Source of the DNA: Whitmania pigra
Taxonomy: Eukaryota; Annelida; Clitellata; Hirudinida; Haemopidae
Direction of reading: 5' to 3'
DNA length: 64,000 nucleotides
Assembly (NCBI GenBank): GCA_021613335.1
Contig: JAJTWR010000311.1
Coordinates: 707,001-771,000 of the forward strand
A program made the translations under genes and the position numbers. The stretch's first letter is position 1. Each line of letters opens with the position of its first letter. The notes under the pieces are model-generated. The model did no database searches. It was given only the letters and a program-made list of their open reading frames with translations, and was not told the origin of the DNA. Below, piece after piece: positions 1 through 13,382 of this stretch.

Positions 1-262
1 ACACTCTTCCAACCATTTGCATCCATTGGCATGAGATTCTTGGCACTGAGCACTGGAAAAATAGGCAAAAAAATAGTTGAAGATGTGAATGGTTACCATA
101 CGAGCAATAAAAATCGCGTTTGTCTGACCTTCCACAAAAATATTGCCGGAATTATAGTAGGCCCTCAAAACCAGGCAGCCATATTTTGCATGGTTCCAGT
201 TCTCCTGGAATGTAATTATCCATCAAAAAGTGATCATCTTTTCTAACCTAAAGATTTAAAAC

Positions 263-3200
263 CTGAAGGTTCAGTTTTAAGTTGTGGAATTCCAGTATCA
301 GTTCCTCATTGGACATCAGCAATGATTTTATTTTGTATAAAAGATTCTGAAATAAATAGATTGTTAGCATCAGGTGAATGCACCACCATCTAACCAATCC
401 TACTGAATTCAACTGATTCAATAACAAACTGGTAATTTTACAAAAAATAATAAAATAAAGAATAACTCTCACTTCATAGAGAGGACACTTGAGGCGTTCC
501 AACTCAAGCCCCTTTCCTCCTGCATGGAAAAATTCAAGCAGGTCCTTCAAGGACTGGTGGAGTCTTCCTGGTATCCAGACAGCCTCACTTAACTCCTTAT
601 TAGATAAACGACTTGTTATGACCACTTAATTTGCCATCAATGTATTTTATTTCTTAGACAAGCACAATGGCAAATTCATTTTTGAATTCAAGCATTGTAT
701 GTTTATTTTGTGCAATGTAAACCAAGAATAAATGGAATGAAATGAAGATATTTAACATTAAATATTGTTATAAAAAATAAACGGATGTTCTCAATAGATG
801 AAATAAAGAAAAGTGGCCGGAAAAATACAAAAAAGTCCACAATTGCAAAAAAACATACTTCGACAGAAACAACAGAGTCAATTTCCTCAAGAACTTCAAT
901 CCAGATGGAGTGCAGGATTTTGTCAAAATTCGTTCTCAGCAAATATTCATTCACAGTCTCAAGGTTTTTATCCAAGTAGTTCATAAGATTTGCTATGGAC
1001 TGTGAGAATAATAATGTATGTAATTTAATTTCTTAACAGTTTACAGTTTAGTAGCTTTAGCTTGTATTAAGTAATTAATAAAATTACTAATTAAAAGATA
1101 TTGCTTTGTCAACTACAAACTTTAGCAGAATTTTAATTCATATTAATATGCAAAATTTGAAAGCAAATTCTCACATCTTGATGAGAGGCTGCTTCAGGAG
1201 TCCAGCACAACTTAAATACAAACTTCTTCAAATCAGGTCTCATCTGGATAATTTAATAGCACTATTACTAACTGTTAAATTTAAATTTAAAGCAAAATTC
1301 CAACATAATTCATCAACATTTTGCCAATTGAATAGGAAGACCATTAAGACTAAAACTATTGCTCATTTCACGATCAATTGGAATATAATAGGCTTATGAA
1401 ATCCGTCCCAACAATACATGGTCTCACAAATGTAAATGAAAAACTTCAATTAAATGCAAATGCCTCGCCATAAAACAGGAACAAAGAAAATAAAAATGCT
1501 TAGTTTTTAACTGCTCGTTATATGACCTGACGACGACGACAGTGATGATTATGATGCACTACAACAGTTGCAGTCATGAAAGCAGGCAATTAACATTAGT
1601 TATTAATGGTGATTAAATTACAGTTGGCTGGGCAAAGCGAATAATTGATAAGAATAATTTCAATAATTGGTGTAAGTGAAGTATAACCCAATGCAGGCAT
1701 GAGATATTTGAGACTTCATTCGTTCATTCATTCATTAGCAGCTGATAAAGCGAAAATGTCTTAAACTGAAATGAAATCCAACGACATGCTTATATTATTA
1801 ATCATTTTAATAAATTTAATTATACATCAAATAATTGTAAAATTTTTAGAATTAAAAAAAAAACAATTGCCAAATACAATGTCCTAAATGAATGACTTAT
1901 TATGGAATCCACACCCACACATGCATAACCAATGAATGTTAATTGAAGGCATCAGGTCTGCCTTGATTTTAATGGCCTCACGAGCTTTGAGAAAGACATG
2001 CAATTAAATATAATTAAAAGTACTGCTGGTGCAAATAAAAGTTCATCAGTAATTTGCTTAAACTTTGGTATTAAATAATGTTCTAAATTAGGCCATGTTT
2101 TGAAAAGGAAGTATCAGCATTCGTACCTTGTCTGCAACTTTGTCGGTGACCATTTTAATATGCTTAGTGAGGTCTCCATCAGTGGTGTTGATAAGCTCCT
2201 CGACTATTGACTGCTTTTGATTCACAAACATCTCGTCCACACTTTCGCTACTTCGAATTCGGTTTCCTCCGGGTCTATTGAGTGACTGTGCAGCTGATAA
2301 ATAGGCTGTCCTGATTTGTTCCATGTTGTTGATCGTTATGCACAACTGGAAAGTAAACATTCATGTTCATCAACCATGAGAGATATACTTTAAATGTTTT
2401 CATACGTCATCAACAACGTTAATGACAATTAAATCAAAATTATTATTGAAAAATTACGGAACAAATTCTAATGTTTAACAAAATACTATTCAGATATTCA
2501 AGTATTAACCTCTTTTGAGATGTCAAACTGTCCAACTTCATCATAATATCCCATCTTCTTTAACCTCTCATTCATCATCTCCATCACCTCAAGAGCTCCC
2601 TCACTCAAAATCTGTTAAAACAAAGGATGATCTCCAAACACATTTCACACTTAAACTCAAATAATAAATAATAAACTCCCACCACACCCACAAAAGAAAT
2701 TATCTTACAAGCATTCAAAATTTACAACTGACCTTAACAAATCTGTATGTAAAAGAGTGTTGAGGAACAGAAGTGGCATCATCAGACCATCTTAGGTTGA
2801 ACCAAAAGTTCACCACCTGCAACGACACATGGATTTTTAGTGATGCAGTGAGAATGTATCCCAGGTGCTTTCCCACCTGTCCGAAGCAATAAGCAACGTC
2901 CGTTGGCAGGCTACTCTGAGCCACATCCCCTTCGACACTTTCAAGTTGCTTTAATTCATGAACATTAAATTCATTTTACAAAACCTTTTTAACTATATCA
3001 GTTAATTGTTTCCATTTAAATTAAAAAATTAGCGCTTCAGAATCGAGTGAATGTCAACATGTGGAATACTTCAAAATCAATGGTTCAAGTGGCTCCCTCG
3101 ATATGTATAACACTTTAAAATCATCACAGCAAGCAGAACCTGCATGCTACCTCAGTCAAAGCTCTATTAAGTCTACTTTTAAATTATAATAAAATATGAC

Positions 3201-3862
3201 AATATTAAAAACAATGCATTATTTTTAATTATTAAAAAAAGCCAACATCGAGTTCGTGAATGAACTGCAATCTCTTGGTGAGGAGGATGTCGATGATGGA
3301 AATCCACTGGTTCACATAGGCCTTGAAACACTCATTGTAATTGACAGGCATCAGATTGGAAATGTCGCTGGAAATTAACATCACTTGAGATGCTCAAACA
3401 ACTTTGTCGGACTCGGACGAACGAAAGAGCAACGATGAGAGCACGATAAACAAAGTTGATACCTCGGAGAGAGATGCCTCGCGAGGCTGTAGAACCTTCT
3501 GACGACTAGAAACAATTGGAACACGGGCATGCACGAGTCGTAATTCTCACCGCTGTACTCCGTCTTTTCCCAGTCTTGTTGGTGCAGTCGCAGCAATTCC
3601 TCCAGATCCGTGATCAGGTTGGCACTCAACTATGATCAGAGTGCAAATGATAGAGAGTTCACAAAGTGGAAATGAATCAAATAATATAATATAAAATGTT
3701 GAATAAAATAGGGAGATTAGTGAATTAAACAATGCCACAAAAAACATGCAAAAGTACCATTAATTTGGAAACCTCTTAAAACCATTTAATGAATTTTTTA
3801 TGGTAATAATAATAATAATAATGATGATAATGATGATGATGATGATAATGATGATGATGATG

Positions 3863-3904
<42 letters not shown>

Positions 3905-6900
3905 TAATATGATATAATAATAATAATAGCAATAATAATAATAATAACAATAAAAATAATAATAGATATACATTAAGCTGGTGAAAGAACAACTTCCATG
4001 CCTCATGACACAAGACATATGCAGAGCACGAATCTCATTGAAATGTAACCAACCAATGAATGAGTCTCCTTGTAAGCAAACTTGAAGAAATTTACGTTGG
4101 CAGCGCTGCCCAGTCAAAATGGAGTTAAATTATTTACTTTCAAAACATCAACAATAAATAAAAATTATGTGCCTTTCAAAAATGGAGTTGTAGGCCTCTT
4201 TGCCTACAATGAGAGTGAATACAATGCTGGTGATGATTTGGGTGTATCGTTTTATGAGGTCCTGATCCTGGAAATCATGAGGATTATTATGAAAGGCATA
4301 CATTTACAAGAATCAAACAAATCACACAATGGCGTTTCGAAATTGAAAAATTTTATTGCATAGAGTTATTATTAATGTTGTTTCATTCTTATTCATCTCG
4401 CCACAACTATCGACAAGAGCTTGCATGCATTTTTATCCACAGCACAAACATAAAATGACTCTTCAGTTGATGTTAGTTCACAATTGGTTGATTCAAGATT
4501 TTTAAACAATTGATATAAATATTTATATAATGATGATGATAATAATAATATGATGTAAATACTTATTTCTAAATTGGTTAAATATGAAAACAAACCTCCG
4601 CTGATATATTTTTGGTCTTCCAGAAATGTTCATAGGATGAAGCATAGATTTGCTGTTTTGCAAATCAAAAACATACATGGCATATGAATGTTTATGTGAA
4701 ATTATGACGTACTTTCTAATTTAATTTATCTCACACAAAGTTATAACAACAAACAAACCTGATGAGATTGGTCAGGTCAGATCTGAGTGAAGTGTGAAAA
4801 GGCAGACATCTCTGAAACACTTTGGACTCGTGGATTTTCACGAGGCATCTGTGGAGATGAGGAAATTTGAAAACAGAGAGCTAAGCTTTTCCTATAATTT
4901 TCCTTTTTAGCAATAAATGATTGATTAACAACTTTAAATGTTTTTTTAATGCAATCATATTCATTTAAAATCATTTGAATTTAAAAATCTCAAAAATGCG
5001 ACTTACGAGAGTGCATCTTTGATGCCATCGACATCAACGGCCACATCTGTCGTTATCTCGATTTTATGGTCGATCACCTTCAGCAGAAACTTGCAACATT
5101 GATCCATTGACTCTCCTAATATTTCCTCCTACACATGCAAATGTTTTCAATCAATATTGATTAATTGTCTTATTAATGTATCCTTATGTAATACCACCTA
5201 AAGATATCAGCATATTAATAGAAACTGAAGCTCACTCATTAACAAGCTGTGAACCAACAGAAAAATCCACTAACATCCTCCCTGTACAGAATCTCAGAAT
5301 CCCATTTCTCTTCCATGTCCTCGAGACTCTGAATCAAATGTTGCCATGGAAACATCTTCCTGCAGAACTGATGAGTCATGGCCAGCCACCAACTCCAAAG
5401 AAAATAATGAATTCCCATTGTCATTGTCATTGTCATTGCCAAACAATGTATTCCTAATTAGATGATTTTAGAATTAAAACCAATATGATCTCAGTAAATA
5501 TTCATACCAGCATACACATATTTAAATATTGGACGGCCAAAAATTGATTCTACAAACGTTAAAAAAAAATAGATGGTGCAGGGTAAATCTTCTCACCAGA
5601 TGGCCTGTCTAACTAGGGTAATGTCCCCCTGTATGGCATGCTGGTGTAGTATGGTTTTGGCCTCCCTGGACAGTTCTCCTGACCACACCTGTCCACCTTC
5701 CTGCAAGAATGAATCATAGGTATTATGTCCATTAATAGAGTGGCGATTGGAGAATAACAATAACAGCGACAATTATAATGCCTGTCTAAGAAGAATGTCG
5801 GTTACTTCCTTGTTATAATGACAACAAAGACAATTATAAGCACACTCAAATGAATGCTGCTACTTAATCATTCGTCGTTAACCTTAGCAAGGTTGTATTC
5901 GTGTTCTATGAAAACCCTCATGAGATTCTTGTGCTCTTTCATTTCCACCAATTCATAGCCCTCATAAATTCCTTTGTCCTCCTTGGTCGCCAGGTTCAAC
6001 TCAAGTCTTATCTGACCTTCGACCTTCAACTTGTTTGACCTGCTACTCAAATCAAACCACTGATTCAAGCCAGTTGATGGAATGTCCTGCATGTGGATTG
6101 AATGAAAAGTTATAACAAAATAAAATATAAAATGAGTATTAAACCAACAAATGTTATTAATAAAATAGTTAAAAGTTGTTGTTAAGCCTCACTTATTACT
6201 TTCACCCACACTTTAAACAAAGAGATAAAATGGCAAAACCCGACAGCAAGTGCATTACCATCATCATCACCATAGCGACATAGGAATCATAAACAATGGC
6301 AAATCCTACGGCAAGGAGAATCTCGAGTGTTCCCATGAAGTCATCAACACTTTCATGATCGTGGGTTCGAGCTGACTGAGCAATCTGCTTGAAGTATCTG
6401 CCAAGACCCTTCATTCCTTTAATCTCATTCAGCTTTCTAACTGAATCAATCACTGAGAAGTCATCATCCCTATCCCTGGTAATTGAAATTATAATATAAT
6501 AATTAATAGCTATTGGTATGATGCTTAATGTTTATTTTTAAAACATCATCTGTGCAGATTTGGCATCGGGGAATACAACATTGGAACAGCTAAATTCATT
6601 AAAACAACTTAAAACAAATTAAAGTGTCCTATAAGTTGCTCAGATATGTTTTTCCATTAGCCATGCTTAGAACAGACAAATTGTTAGCATAGTTTAAATA
6701 TTGTACATGCAAAACAACCGACCACACATCCAAATGAAGCTTGTCCGTTGCCGCATCTTCCAAATCACTGTTGTGAGAAAATAAGTCTAATGTCAAACCT
6801 AAAACTGAAGAAATGATTTAGAAAACATTAACACAAACAATCGAAATTTCTCATTCCAAATAGGTTGAAGGGTGTTGAACTTGACTGATGTTGATTTTAT

Positions 6901-8246
6901 GAATTTGGCAGGAATAACGTCAGTTGCTGTGGCAATCTTGCCTTCGAACATTGCAAACCTCTGAGCAAATGGTTTAAGCATGGAAATTGGAACAATCCCC
7001 AGCATGCAGTATGGATCACTGAAGCCTGTTGAAACAATTTTATGAAATAAAACTACATGTTTGAAGAATCTATTTTAATATCCTCACCATCAGCATCTTT
7101 AGCTTCCAATTTTCTTGCTTCAGCCACAGTAACCTCCAGCACTATGACAGGTGGCTAACAAAGAAAGTCTTACTGATTCAAACTTTTAAATAGCTCCACA
7201 TACATCTTTCAGCTCCATCTTCCTTAATTAACTTAACTAATTAATTGTTTACTTAACTCCCACTCAATTCATCAATTAACCAATTACCTGGGTTTCAATT
7301 GATAACGCATGTAAGCAAAACATCATAATGATTTCTACCTTTGCCTCAACACTTCTCCTCAGCAATTTCTGGTGCTCCTCTTCAGTCAAATTGAAAGCAG
7401 CCTGAACGTAATGTTCCAAATCTTTCGTTTCTTCCACGTGTGAACCACTTGTTTTGCCAATTTTGTGCTTTATCGTATAAAGAGCTTCCGCATACAGTCT
7501 GTCAAGCTGTTTGATGACAAATAATTTAAAAAAATAAAAATTTAAAAACTAAGAAAGTTGGTCAAACTTTTAAAATAACACAGGCTTCCAGTTTTGTTTG
7601 GATTTAATATTATTTAATTCATGATGAATACTTTCAATAACAAATAATGGCAACAACATTTTTACAATTCTACTCTTAATATTTAGTCACCTATCACTAA
7701 AAACTAAATTTAAAGTGTAAAATTAGACATATTATATCTAAAAGTAGAAAAAAAGTCCCAGCCTCTTCTGCATCTAAGTCCATATCCTTTGGATTAAATC
7801 CAAGTTGTGAAGGATCTACTGACATAGCTTCTCTTCTCAAGAGCTTCTTAAGATGTAAGGTTATTGTTAATAGATTGAATTAACAAAAAATGTGTATAAG
7901 TATCTCAACTAACAACTTGACCAAAACAGCTTTCCTTAAAATGGTTGTAAGAACGTAGTGCTTTTGCAAATTCTTCAAAGAACTCAGAGCCAATCTCCTG
8001 CACCCTAAGTCGCGATAAAATATTTATATTTATATTTAAATATTTACGTTCTGCACATGATTAATAGATTTTGTAATAACATGCCCACCTTTTGTTAACT
8101 GGAGTCTGAGGCCATTCCTTATTTAAGATATTGTAGAGCAACTCATCCTTTGATAAAGCTCTCCTTATGCTCAATTTTCTAGGTTCGACACTCCCGCAAC
8201 TGTCAACGTCTTCTGTTGTTTCGACCAAATCATACCTATTTGAATC
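263..8246 (-). CDS. Munc13-4 family (UNC13D/BAIAP3-like) C2/MHD exocytosis protein, partial, multi-exon
   Basis: Family members prime or tether vesicles for regulated exocytosis in the cytosol and at the plasma membrane. Reading leftward, exons at about 8089-8246 and 7917-8004 are followed by the N-terminal helical segment LDRLYAEALYTIKHK...EEHQKLL (7.34-7.51 kb). A C2 domain follows, with DADGFSDPYCMLGI (7.0-7.1 kb), LQPIWNEKF (6.85 kb) and DDFMGTLEI (6.3-6.45 kb). Helical MUN/MHD exons lie at about 5.9-6.1, 5.6-5.7, 5.28-5.4, 5.0-5.13, 4.77-4.85, 4596-4652, 3463-3629, 3247-3367, 2877-2948, 2733-2816, 2510-2611, 2127-2345, 1175-1243, 859-999 and 473-624 (LLEFFHAGGKGL, typical of MHD2), ending at 263-346. 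Phases agree from 3629 down to 859; the junctions at 859/624 and 4.77/4.65 kb are unresolved. A second C2 domain expected at the C terminus would lie left of the window. The true first exon was not found. UNC13D versus BAIAP3 cannot be decided here. Confidence 0.82.
3804..3965. repeat. TAA/GAT-type trinucleotide microsatellite in an intron
   Basis: About 160 bases of almost uninterrupted AAT/ATG/GAT triplets inside an intron-like stretch of the Munc13-4-type gene. Open frames across it encode only poly-Tyr, poly-Leu or poly-His and are artefacts of the repeat. Confidence 0.95.
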
Positions 8247-8848
8247 CTACAAGTACGAGTAGTTGCAAAATCATTTCACGATGTGAAATCCTATGTATAC
8301 AAATGTTCATAATTTCTTGCAACAGCAAGGATGCCAACATAATGTCTCAGGCGACTTAATGTCTTACGGCTTGCTAGATAAAATTGTGAAAGACCAGACG
8401 ATCCGCGCCAGAAGCACCAAAGATTAAACGTGGCAAATGGCTGAAGTTAAATGTGTTACCATATTCCTTTGAAGTAAATAATCAGACAAAGGCGGACTTC
8501 ATGCGCGTCAACTCAAATCAACTGCGAACTGTCAACGCTGGCGATTCTCGCTTGGCTTGATATTGACGCCCGTGGAACTCGATGCGTGCCGCATGCTCAC
8601 TCCGAGCATTAGTAACATACAATTAATCAAAAATAGAAATCATTAAAACATGAGACAGATGTTGCAGAGATCTTATCAAAGGCAAGTGGAAACTACTAAG
8701 TTGTTAATCATCTGCCAGAATGTCAAGGCTTGTATCGAATGCACAGAAGCCGAAAATTACTCAAATAAAAAAAATTGGATTGACTCTTCGTTCTTAACGC
8801 GTTCGTCTTAGCACGAAAGGGTATGAAACAATCAATTTGCTGTCGTGA

Positions 8849-9028
8849 TTTGTGGTCCTAGTCATTATCTCGTTCCAAGACTTCCGCACAGCTGACGATG
8901 ACGCTGGTGATGACACATCAAGTGATCTCGAAACAGACCAGGCAGTTTTCCTTAGAAAACATCTCGAAGCAGCGGCTAAGTTTTCAAGTGGCAAACATAG
9001 CGTACAAAACATTAGGAACACGAGATAA
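8849..9028 (+). other. Possible unrecognised coding exon, acidic protein C-terminus
   Basis: A stop-bounded frame of 59 residues begins after a TGA at 8846-8848, has no ATG, and ends at TAA 9026-9028. The translation looks protein-like: an acidic run (TADDDAGDDTSSDLE) followed by a charged helical stretch (FLRKHLEAAAKF). Two short plus-strand frames lie upstream: one ending in KIVKDQTIRARSTKD near 8.43 kb and a 53-codon ATG frame at 8650-8811. They could be pieces of one plus-strand gene divergent from the Munc13-4-type gene. I do not recognise a family, and composition alone is weak evidence. Confidence 0.25.
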
Positions 9029-9476
9029 CATAAACACAGAACAGCCCTGCTGTAACAATACACCTTATTCACAGGACAATCTCTCATAATTGCACATTTC
9101 TGGTAACGATCACAATGTTAGATAACTAAAAGTTTATGCTCAATTGCTAAACGCCCAACCTCTGGAGACTGAAAAAGTGGTAATGATAACTATGGGTTCA
9201 AAGATACAATAAGTCTATTTAGCTGACATCGATACGGCTCTACACCAAAATTGTGAAACTTTATATAACCAAACTAAAAAATATCTAAAAGACGTGACAA
9301 AGTAGAGAAAGCAAAATAACAAATTTAGGAAACTGTCATTTATTGCTATACAAAGTGCTACACATTTTCCGTGATAATGAGACAGAGTTTGATTATAGTG
9401 GCTAATGTCCAAAGCAGAACTTCAAGACCACATATTGAGGGTAGCTTTCCCTTAATAGGAAAGTTTTGAGGATAGT

Positions 9477-9680
9477 TTGAGACCTGGTTGGATCAGTACT
9501 AGTGACAAAAGGGGGGTCCAGATATTCCCTATGTGCGGACCAACAATTTCTGAAGAAGACCTGCCATCCAGTTTGCAGTGGTGGGCAGACAATCCAATGA
9601 GGAAACCTCTGGTTGCTGATCGGAGCCGTATCCTATCAGGGATAAGTGCGGAAAGACAGGTACAACAACTTGCAACATAG
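9477..9680 (+). other. Unrecognised short open frame of coding-like composition
   Basis: A 67-residue frame without an ATG start reads RPGWISTSDKRG...PMCGPTISEEDLPSSLQWW and ends in a stop at 9680. It is richer in Trp, Pro and charged residues than chance frames in this AT-rich DNA. It lies 450 bases after the possible exon at 8849-9028 on the same strand. No family was recognised and no convincing splice partner was found. Confidence 0.2.
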
Positions 9681-10014
9681 AAGAGACTTGAAAATTAGTA
9701 TGAAAACTTTGTAGCCTAATCTTTGGCAAGTGTGAAGCCAATAGAGATTATAGTGAAGATAAGTGACATGGTCGAATTTTTTTATATCGACAGCTGCATT
9801 TTTATAATAACTCTAGACTTCATGTAACTTGTGTTGGTAGTCACAAAAACTTTTCTTGTCTATAACAGCCTCAATGACAAAGTGGTTTTCTAGACTTCTT
9901 CCAGATAAAGATGTAGCAAATCAACAAGCTTTTATAGATTTAATCCTGAAGCTTCCTATCATTACCATTTCCTAAGCCATTATCATTTGGCAATCAAGGA
10001 GGATTCCATTTTAC

Positions 10015-10290
10015 TGCTGCAAGAACAAAAACCAACAAAACCTGTTTTAATGTTGTCTGAAGTCCTTGTGTGATACCACCATCTTCATTTTGTGTTTAAA
10101 TCATAAAAGCTCATCTTCAGAGGAAATAAAATAAAGATTTCAGCCATTGAATCATGAATTATTAGCTAAGCACACCTCGTTATCAGCATTCATTGGAGCT
10201 CTTGATTCATGGTGATTTCATTGTCACACTCGCCTTCACCATTATCATATTTTTTGTTTCCAAAACCAGGATGATGTTTCTAATCGAAAG
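10015..10290 (-). pseudogene. Decayed tandem copy of two exons of the FHA-like gene
   Basis: On the minus strand 10180-10275 matches exon 10831-11001 (shared stretches such as GAGTGTGACAA and AATGCTGATAACGAG, each followed by a donor). 10020-10110 matches exon 10686-10770. The first carries a one-base loss before the shared AATGCTGATAACGAG end, shifting the frame, and the second has early stops. Flanking intron sequence is also similar, so about 0.6 kb was duplicated in tandem and the left copy has decayed. Confidence 0.55.
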
Positions 10291-10437
10291 TTAAGCAGTT
10301 AAGTTTTTTTCTAAAGATCAGGTCAGTCATTCAAGTTTTCAATGGGTTGATCAAACTTTCATGAAATTTAACAAATTTTCACATCAAGTCATTTTCTAAG
10401 TAAAAAAATGAATGCTAAAATCTACAAAGTTACTGAC

Positions 10438-11584
10438 ATAATTTGTGTTAGAAAAAGATTCTGATGTTGAAATTGATCCTCGAGTTATTTCATCCTTGTG
10501 AACATCTGGAACATTCAAAAATTCAAAAATTATATGCATCAACAAAATTTAAAAACTGAAATATTAAATTATTAAACATTATTAAAATGGTGATGTTGAA
10601 AATTAAGGTGGAGACAACTATTGTCAGAATAATGAAGAGAATGAATAACACAAAGCAACTTGCAAAACAAAAAAAACACCAATACCTGTCTTAATATCAT
10701 CTGAAGTTTTTGGCAGATCATCATTATCTTCATTTGATGCATTTACATAATAAAATTTCATGGCGGCCATCTTCAGAGAAAATAAGTACATATTTCATCC
10801 GTCGATTCATCAATCATTAGCCAAGCAAACCTCGTTATCAGCGTTCATCAGGAGATCTTGACTCATGGTGCTTTCGTTGTCACACTCATCCGCTGAATCA
10901 CCATTCTCATCATCTTTCTTGTTTTCAAAACCAGATTGATGTTTCTGATTGTTGTTTGGCAGAGGTGTGCTAGTTGTTAGTTCCTTACTTCTTTTTAAAT
11001 TCTGCAGATCAAGTCAGACGTTCACAGTTGGTTAATCAAATTTTTTATGATATTTTATAAAATGAATTGAAAAACTTAACAGATTGTCAAATGTTTTCAA
11101 AATTGTAGTTAATGAAAACCAGTGTGATAACTATTTATTATCATCAGCTTCATGCATGCTTTTTCACCTTGGCAAAACACATAACTTATCCAAAATAAGA
11201 CTGAACGCACTAAATGAAATTTATCAAGGAATTATCTAATGCTTATGAAATAAGACCATCAATTTTAATATCCTAATAAGCTAACATATAATCTATTAAT
11301 ATAATCTATAATTTAGTATTAATAATACTAAGTATTTATAAATAGTAATTAAAAAAACACCTATTGCATAAATTAATATCTTTACTTCAATGTTGAATCA
11401 AATAAAATTTCACATATTTCCTAGTAAAAGTTTACACATCTAGTCGCGCCGTGGATGAAAAAATGAATGTTAACAAATATGAAAAGTTACTGACGTAATT
11501 GAACTTGTACTCGAAGCAAATATTGCCAAAATTCAAAATATCTCCATTCCTCAATTCATATCTCACTTTGGGAAGCAAAAGCAT
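10438..11584 (-). CDS. Exons of a gene with an FHA-like segment and an acidic Ser/Asn-rich linker (partial)
   Basis: Four minus-strand blocks have matching splice signals and phases. 11495-11584 reads LLLPKVRYELRNGDILNFGN, resembling the 'L.nGD.i.FG' strand turn of FHA phosphothreonine-binding domains. 10831-11001 is a hydrophilic stretch (NLKRSKELTTSTPLP, then Asp/Glu/Asn-rich). 10686-10770 reads MAAMKFYYVNASNEDNDDLP, and 10438-10505 reads DVHKDEITRGSISTSESF. Phases are 0, 0, 1 and 0. The N-terminal half of the FHA fold and the 3' end were not found. It may be a separate nuclear or signalling protein, or 5' exons joining the Munc13-4-type gene at 8246, where the phase is also 0. FHA assignment rests on about 20 residues. 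Confidence 0.45.
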
Positions 11585-12562
11585 CTAGAAATTGTTAGAA
11601 TGAATAAATTTAAGTGATTATTATTCAATACTAAGTCCTATAAGCTTGAAATAAGATGTATTATAAAATTACTTGTTAGCATAAATAATATCCTCAAACT
11701 TTATTCTTTGTTGCTTTATTTATGCTCAAATATCATGTTTGAGGAATTGATGTATTCAATGGGACATTGATAACAAGACATTTACTATAACACATATTCA
11801 ATATAAGAGTAACAGGGACTGCAATAAACTAATTCAAACATTTGTTTTGAAAGTAATTTCAAGTTTTCATAATAATGTACCTCTAGTTCGATACTTATTT
11901 CTTACCTTATTTCTATTTTATTTATACCTTCAAAATGTTTGTTATACACAACGCTCAACATTAAACATTTGTCACAAAAAATTTTTATTTCCATCTAAGA
12001 GTATTCTGGCTTAACGTCCACAACACGTAATTTTCATTTGTCTGGAAATAGCAAATGTTTACCTGGCGATGTCATTAAAATGCTATCAATAGATGTTAGT
12101 ATTAATGTATTTATTAATTGTTTTAATAAAAACCTAATCATGTTCAGATTTTATTACAATTTTTGGAATTTAAAGGTGTTACAATGGTGTTCTCATGCAA
12201 TCATTCGACAAGATGAACTCGTTTTGTTTATTTAGTACTATTATATTTTTAATTTTCGAAACTTTGAATAAAATCCAAAATGTACCATGAAAAAATAAAG
12301 CTTTTTAGAAAATATTGTTTGACATGTCTTAAATTTTATTTAACTTGAATTATTATTATAACAATTAACTTCGCGCCCATAGACCGCAATTCGACTTTTT
12401 AGCGCCCTTATTTGCGCGTGCGCCTCCATAAAACTGAAATTTGTTATAAGTAAAATTTGACGTTATTAATATTACAATTTTGTTATTGTTTTTAAAAATT
12501 TAATTTGTAATAAATTGTTATAAAAATAAATGTAAGTTAAAATTTGTTCAAATGCTCTTTTA

Positions 12563-12660
12563 TGATTGGACAAAAACGATAGTCAAAGTATCACGTGGTC
12601 AATTGACGCAGCAAGCTGATATATAAAGAAATTGTTCGAAGTCGCCATTGTCTACGGTTT
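12563..12660 (+). promoter_or_regulatory. H2B promoter: inverted CCAAT box and TATA box
   Basis: GATTGG (an inverted CCAAT box) lies near 12565 and TATATAAAG near 12617, about 75 bases before the H2B start codon. This is a usual core-promoter arrangement for animal histone genes. Transcription probably starts around 12645-12655. Confidence 0.7.
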
Positions 12661-12695
12661 CCGTTTCACCAGTTTCTATCTTTGTGTTCGTCGGT

Positions 12696-13067
12696 ATGCC
12701 TCCCAAACCAGCAAGTAAAGGTGCAAAGAAGGCCGCAAGCAAGGCCAAAGCAGTTCGTACTGGGGACAAGAAGCACAAGCGCAAGAGGAAGGAGAGCTAC
12801 GCCATCTACATTTACAAGGTCTTGAAGCAGGTTCATCCCGACACCGGTATCAGTAGCAAGGCTATGTCCATCATGAACTCCTTTGTCAACGACATCTTCG
12901 AGAGAATTGCAGCTGAGTCTTCTCGTCTCGCTCACTACAACCGTCGTTCGACCATCACCAGCAGAGAAATTCAGACCGCTGTTCGTTTGCTTCTTCCTGG
13001 AGAGCTGGCCAAGCACGCCGTCAGTGAAGGCACCAAGGCTGTCACGAAGTACACCAGCTCGAAGTAA
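12696..13067 (+). CDS. H2B: Histone H2B
   Basis: This intronless 123-residue gene encodes a core nucleosome protein. A Lys/Ala/Pro-rich tail beginning [15 protein letters not shown] is followed by [60 protein letters not shown] and the C-terminal helix ending [10 protein letters not shown]. Length and all histone-fold helices are complete. The ATG at 12696 is chosen because it starts the standard H2B N-terminus; the frame is open a little further upstream without another ATG. No other histone gene is in the window, so this is a solitary copy. The 3' region shows a polyadenylation signal rather than a recognisable histone stem-loop. Confidence 0.97.
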   Translation: MPPKPASKGAKKAASKAKAVRTGDKKHKRKRKESYAIYIYKVLKQVHPDTGISSKAMSIMNSFVNDIFERIAAESSRLAHYNRRSTITSREIQTAVRLLLPGELAKHAVSEGTKAVTKYTSSK

Positions 13068-13376
13068 TCGACTCTGTTGAGTTTGTGCAAAGTACTGCTT
13101 CACCGATTTCTTCTAAATTTATTTTGGATATAAACTACATTAGTTTGTTATTACTGGTTTATCATTAGTAGTTCGGGTTGATGTTTTGGCTTTCAATGTT
13201 GATTCCTATTGGGTTTGTTTTTCGTTATGGGGTGTCGATGTGTGTCACGCTGGCTTTGTTTGGTCCTGGATTAGGCTGAATTTTGATGGATTGTTTTAGT
13301 GGCTTTCCCCAGCTGTGGTTTGCTCTATGTATTTGTAAAGCATTTCACTGGTTTTACTTGATGTTTTGGTAGGGTC

Positions 13377-13382
13377 AATAAA
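13377..13382 (+). terminator. Polyadenylation signal AATAAA downstream of H2B
   Basis: AATAAA lies about 310 bases after the H2B stop, followed by GT-rich DNA. I saw no GGC...TTTT...GCC-type histone stem-loop between the stop and this site, which suggests a polyadenylated transcript. Confidence 0.5.

Noticed and set aside
3776..4117. Poly-Tyr/His and poly-Leu frames
   Set aside because: Translations of the trinucleotide microsatellite.
4082..4363. 93-residue plus-strand frame MKKFTLAALPSQ...
   Set aside because: It lies in an intron of the Munc13-4-type gene. The opposite strand has an acceptor-like site with a 20-codon frame, but it does not fit between phase-matched neighbouring exons convincingly.
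12648..12695. N-terminal extension of H2B ([15 protein letters not shown])
   Set aside because: There is no ATG in this stretch; it is 5'UTR between the TATA box and the canonical start.
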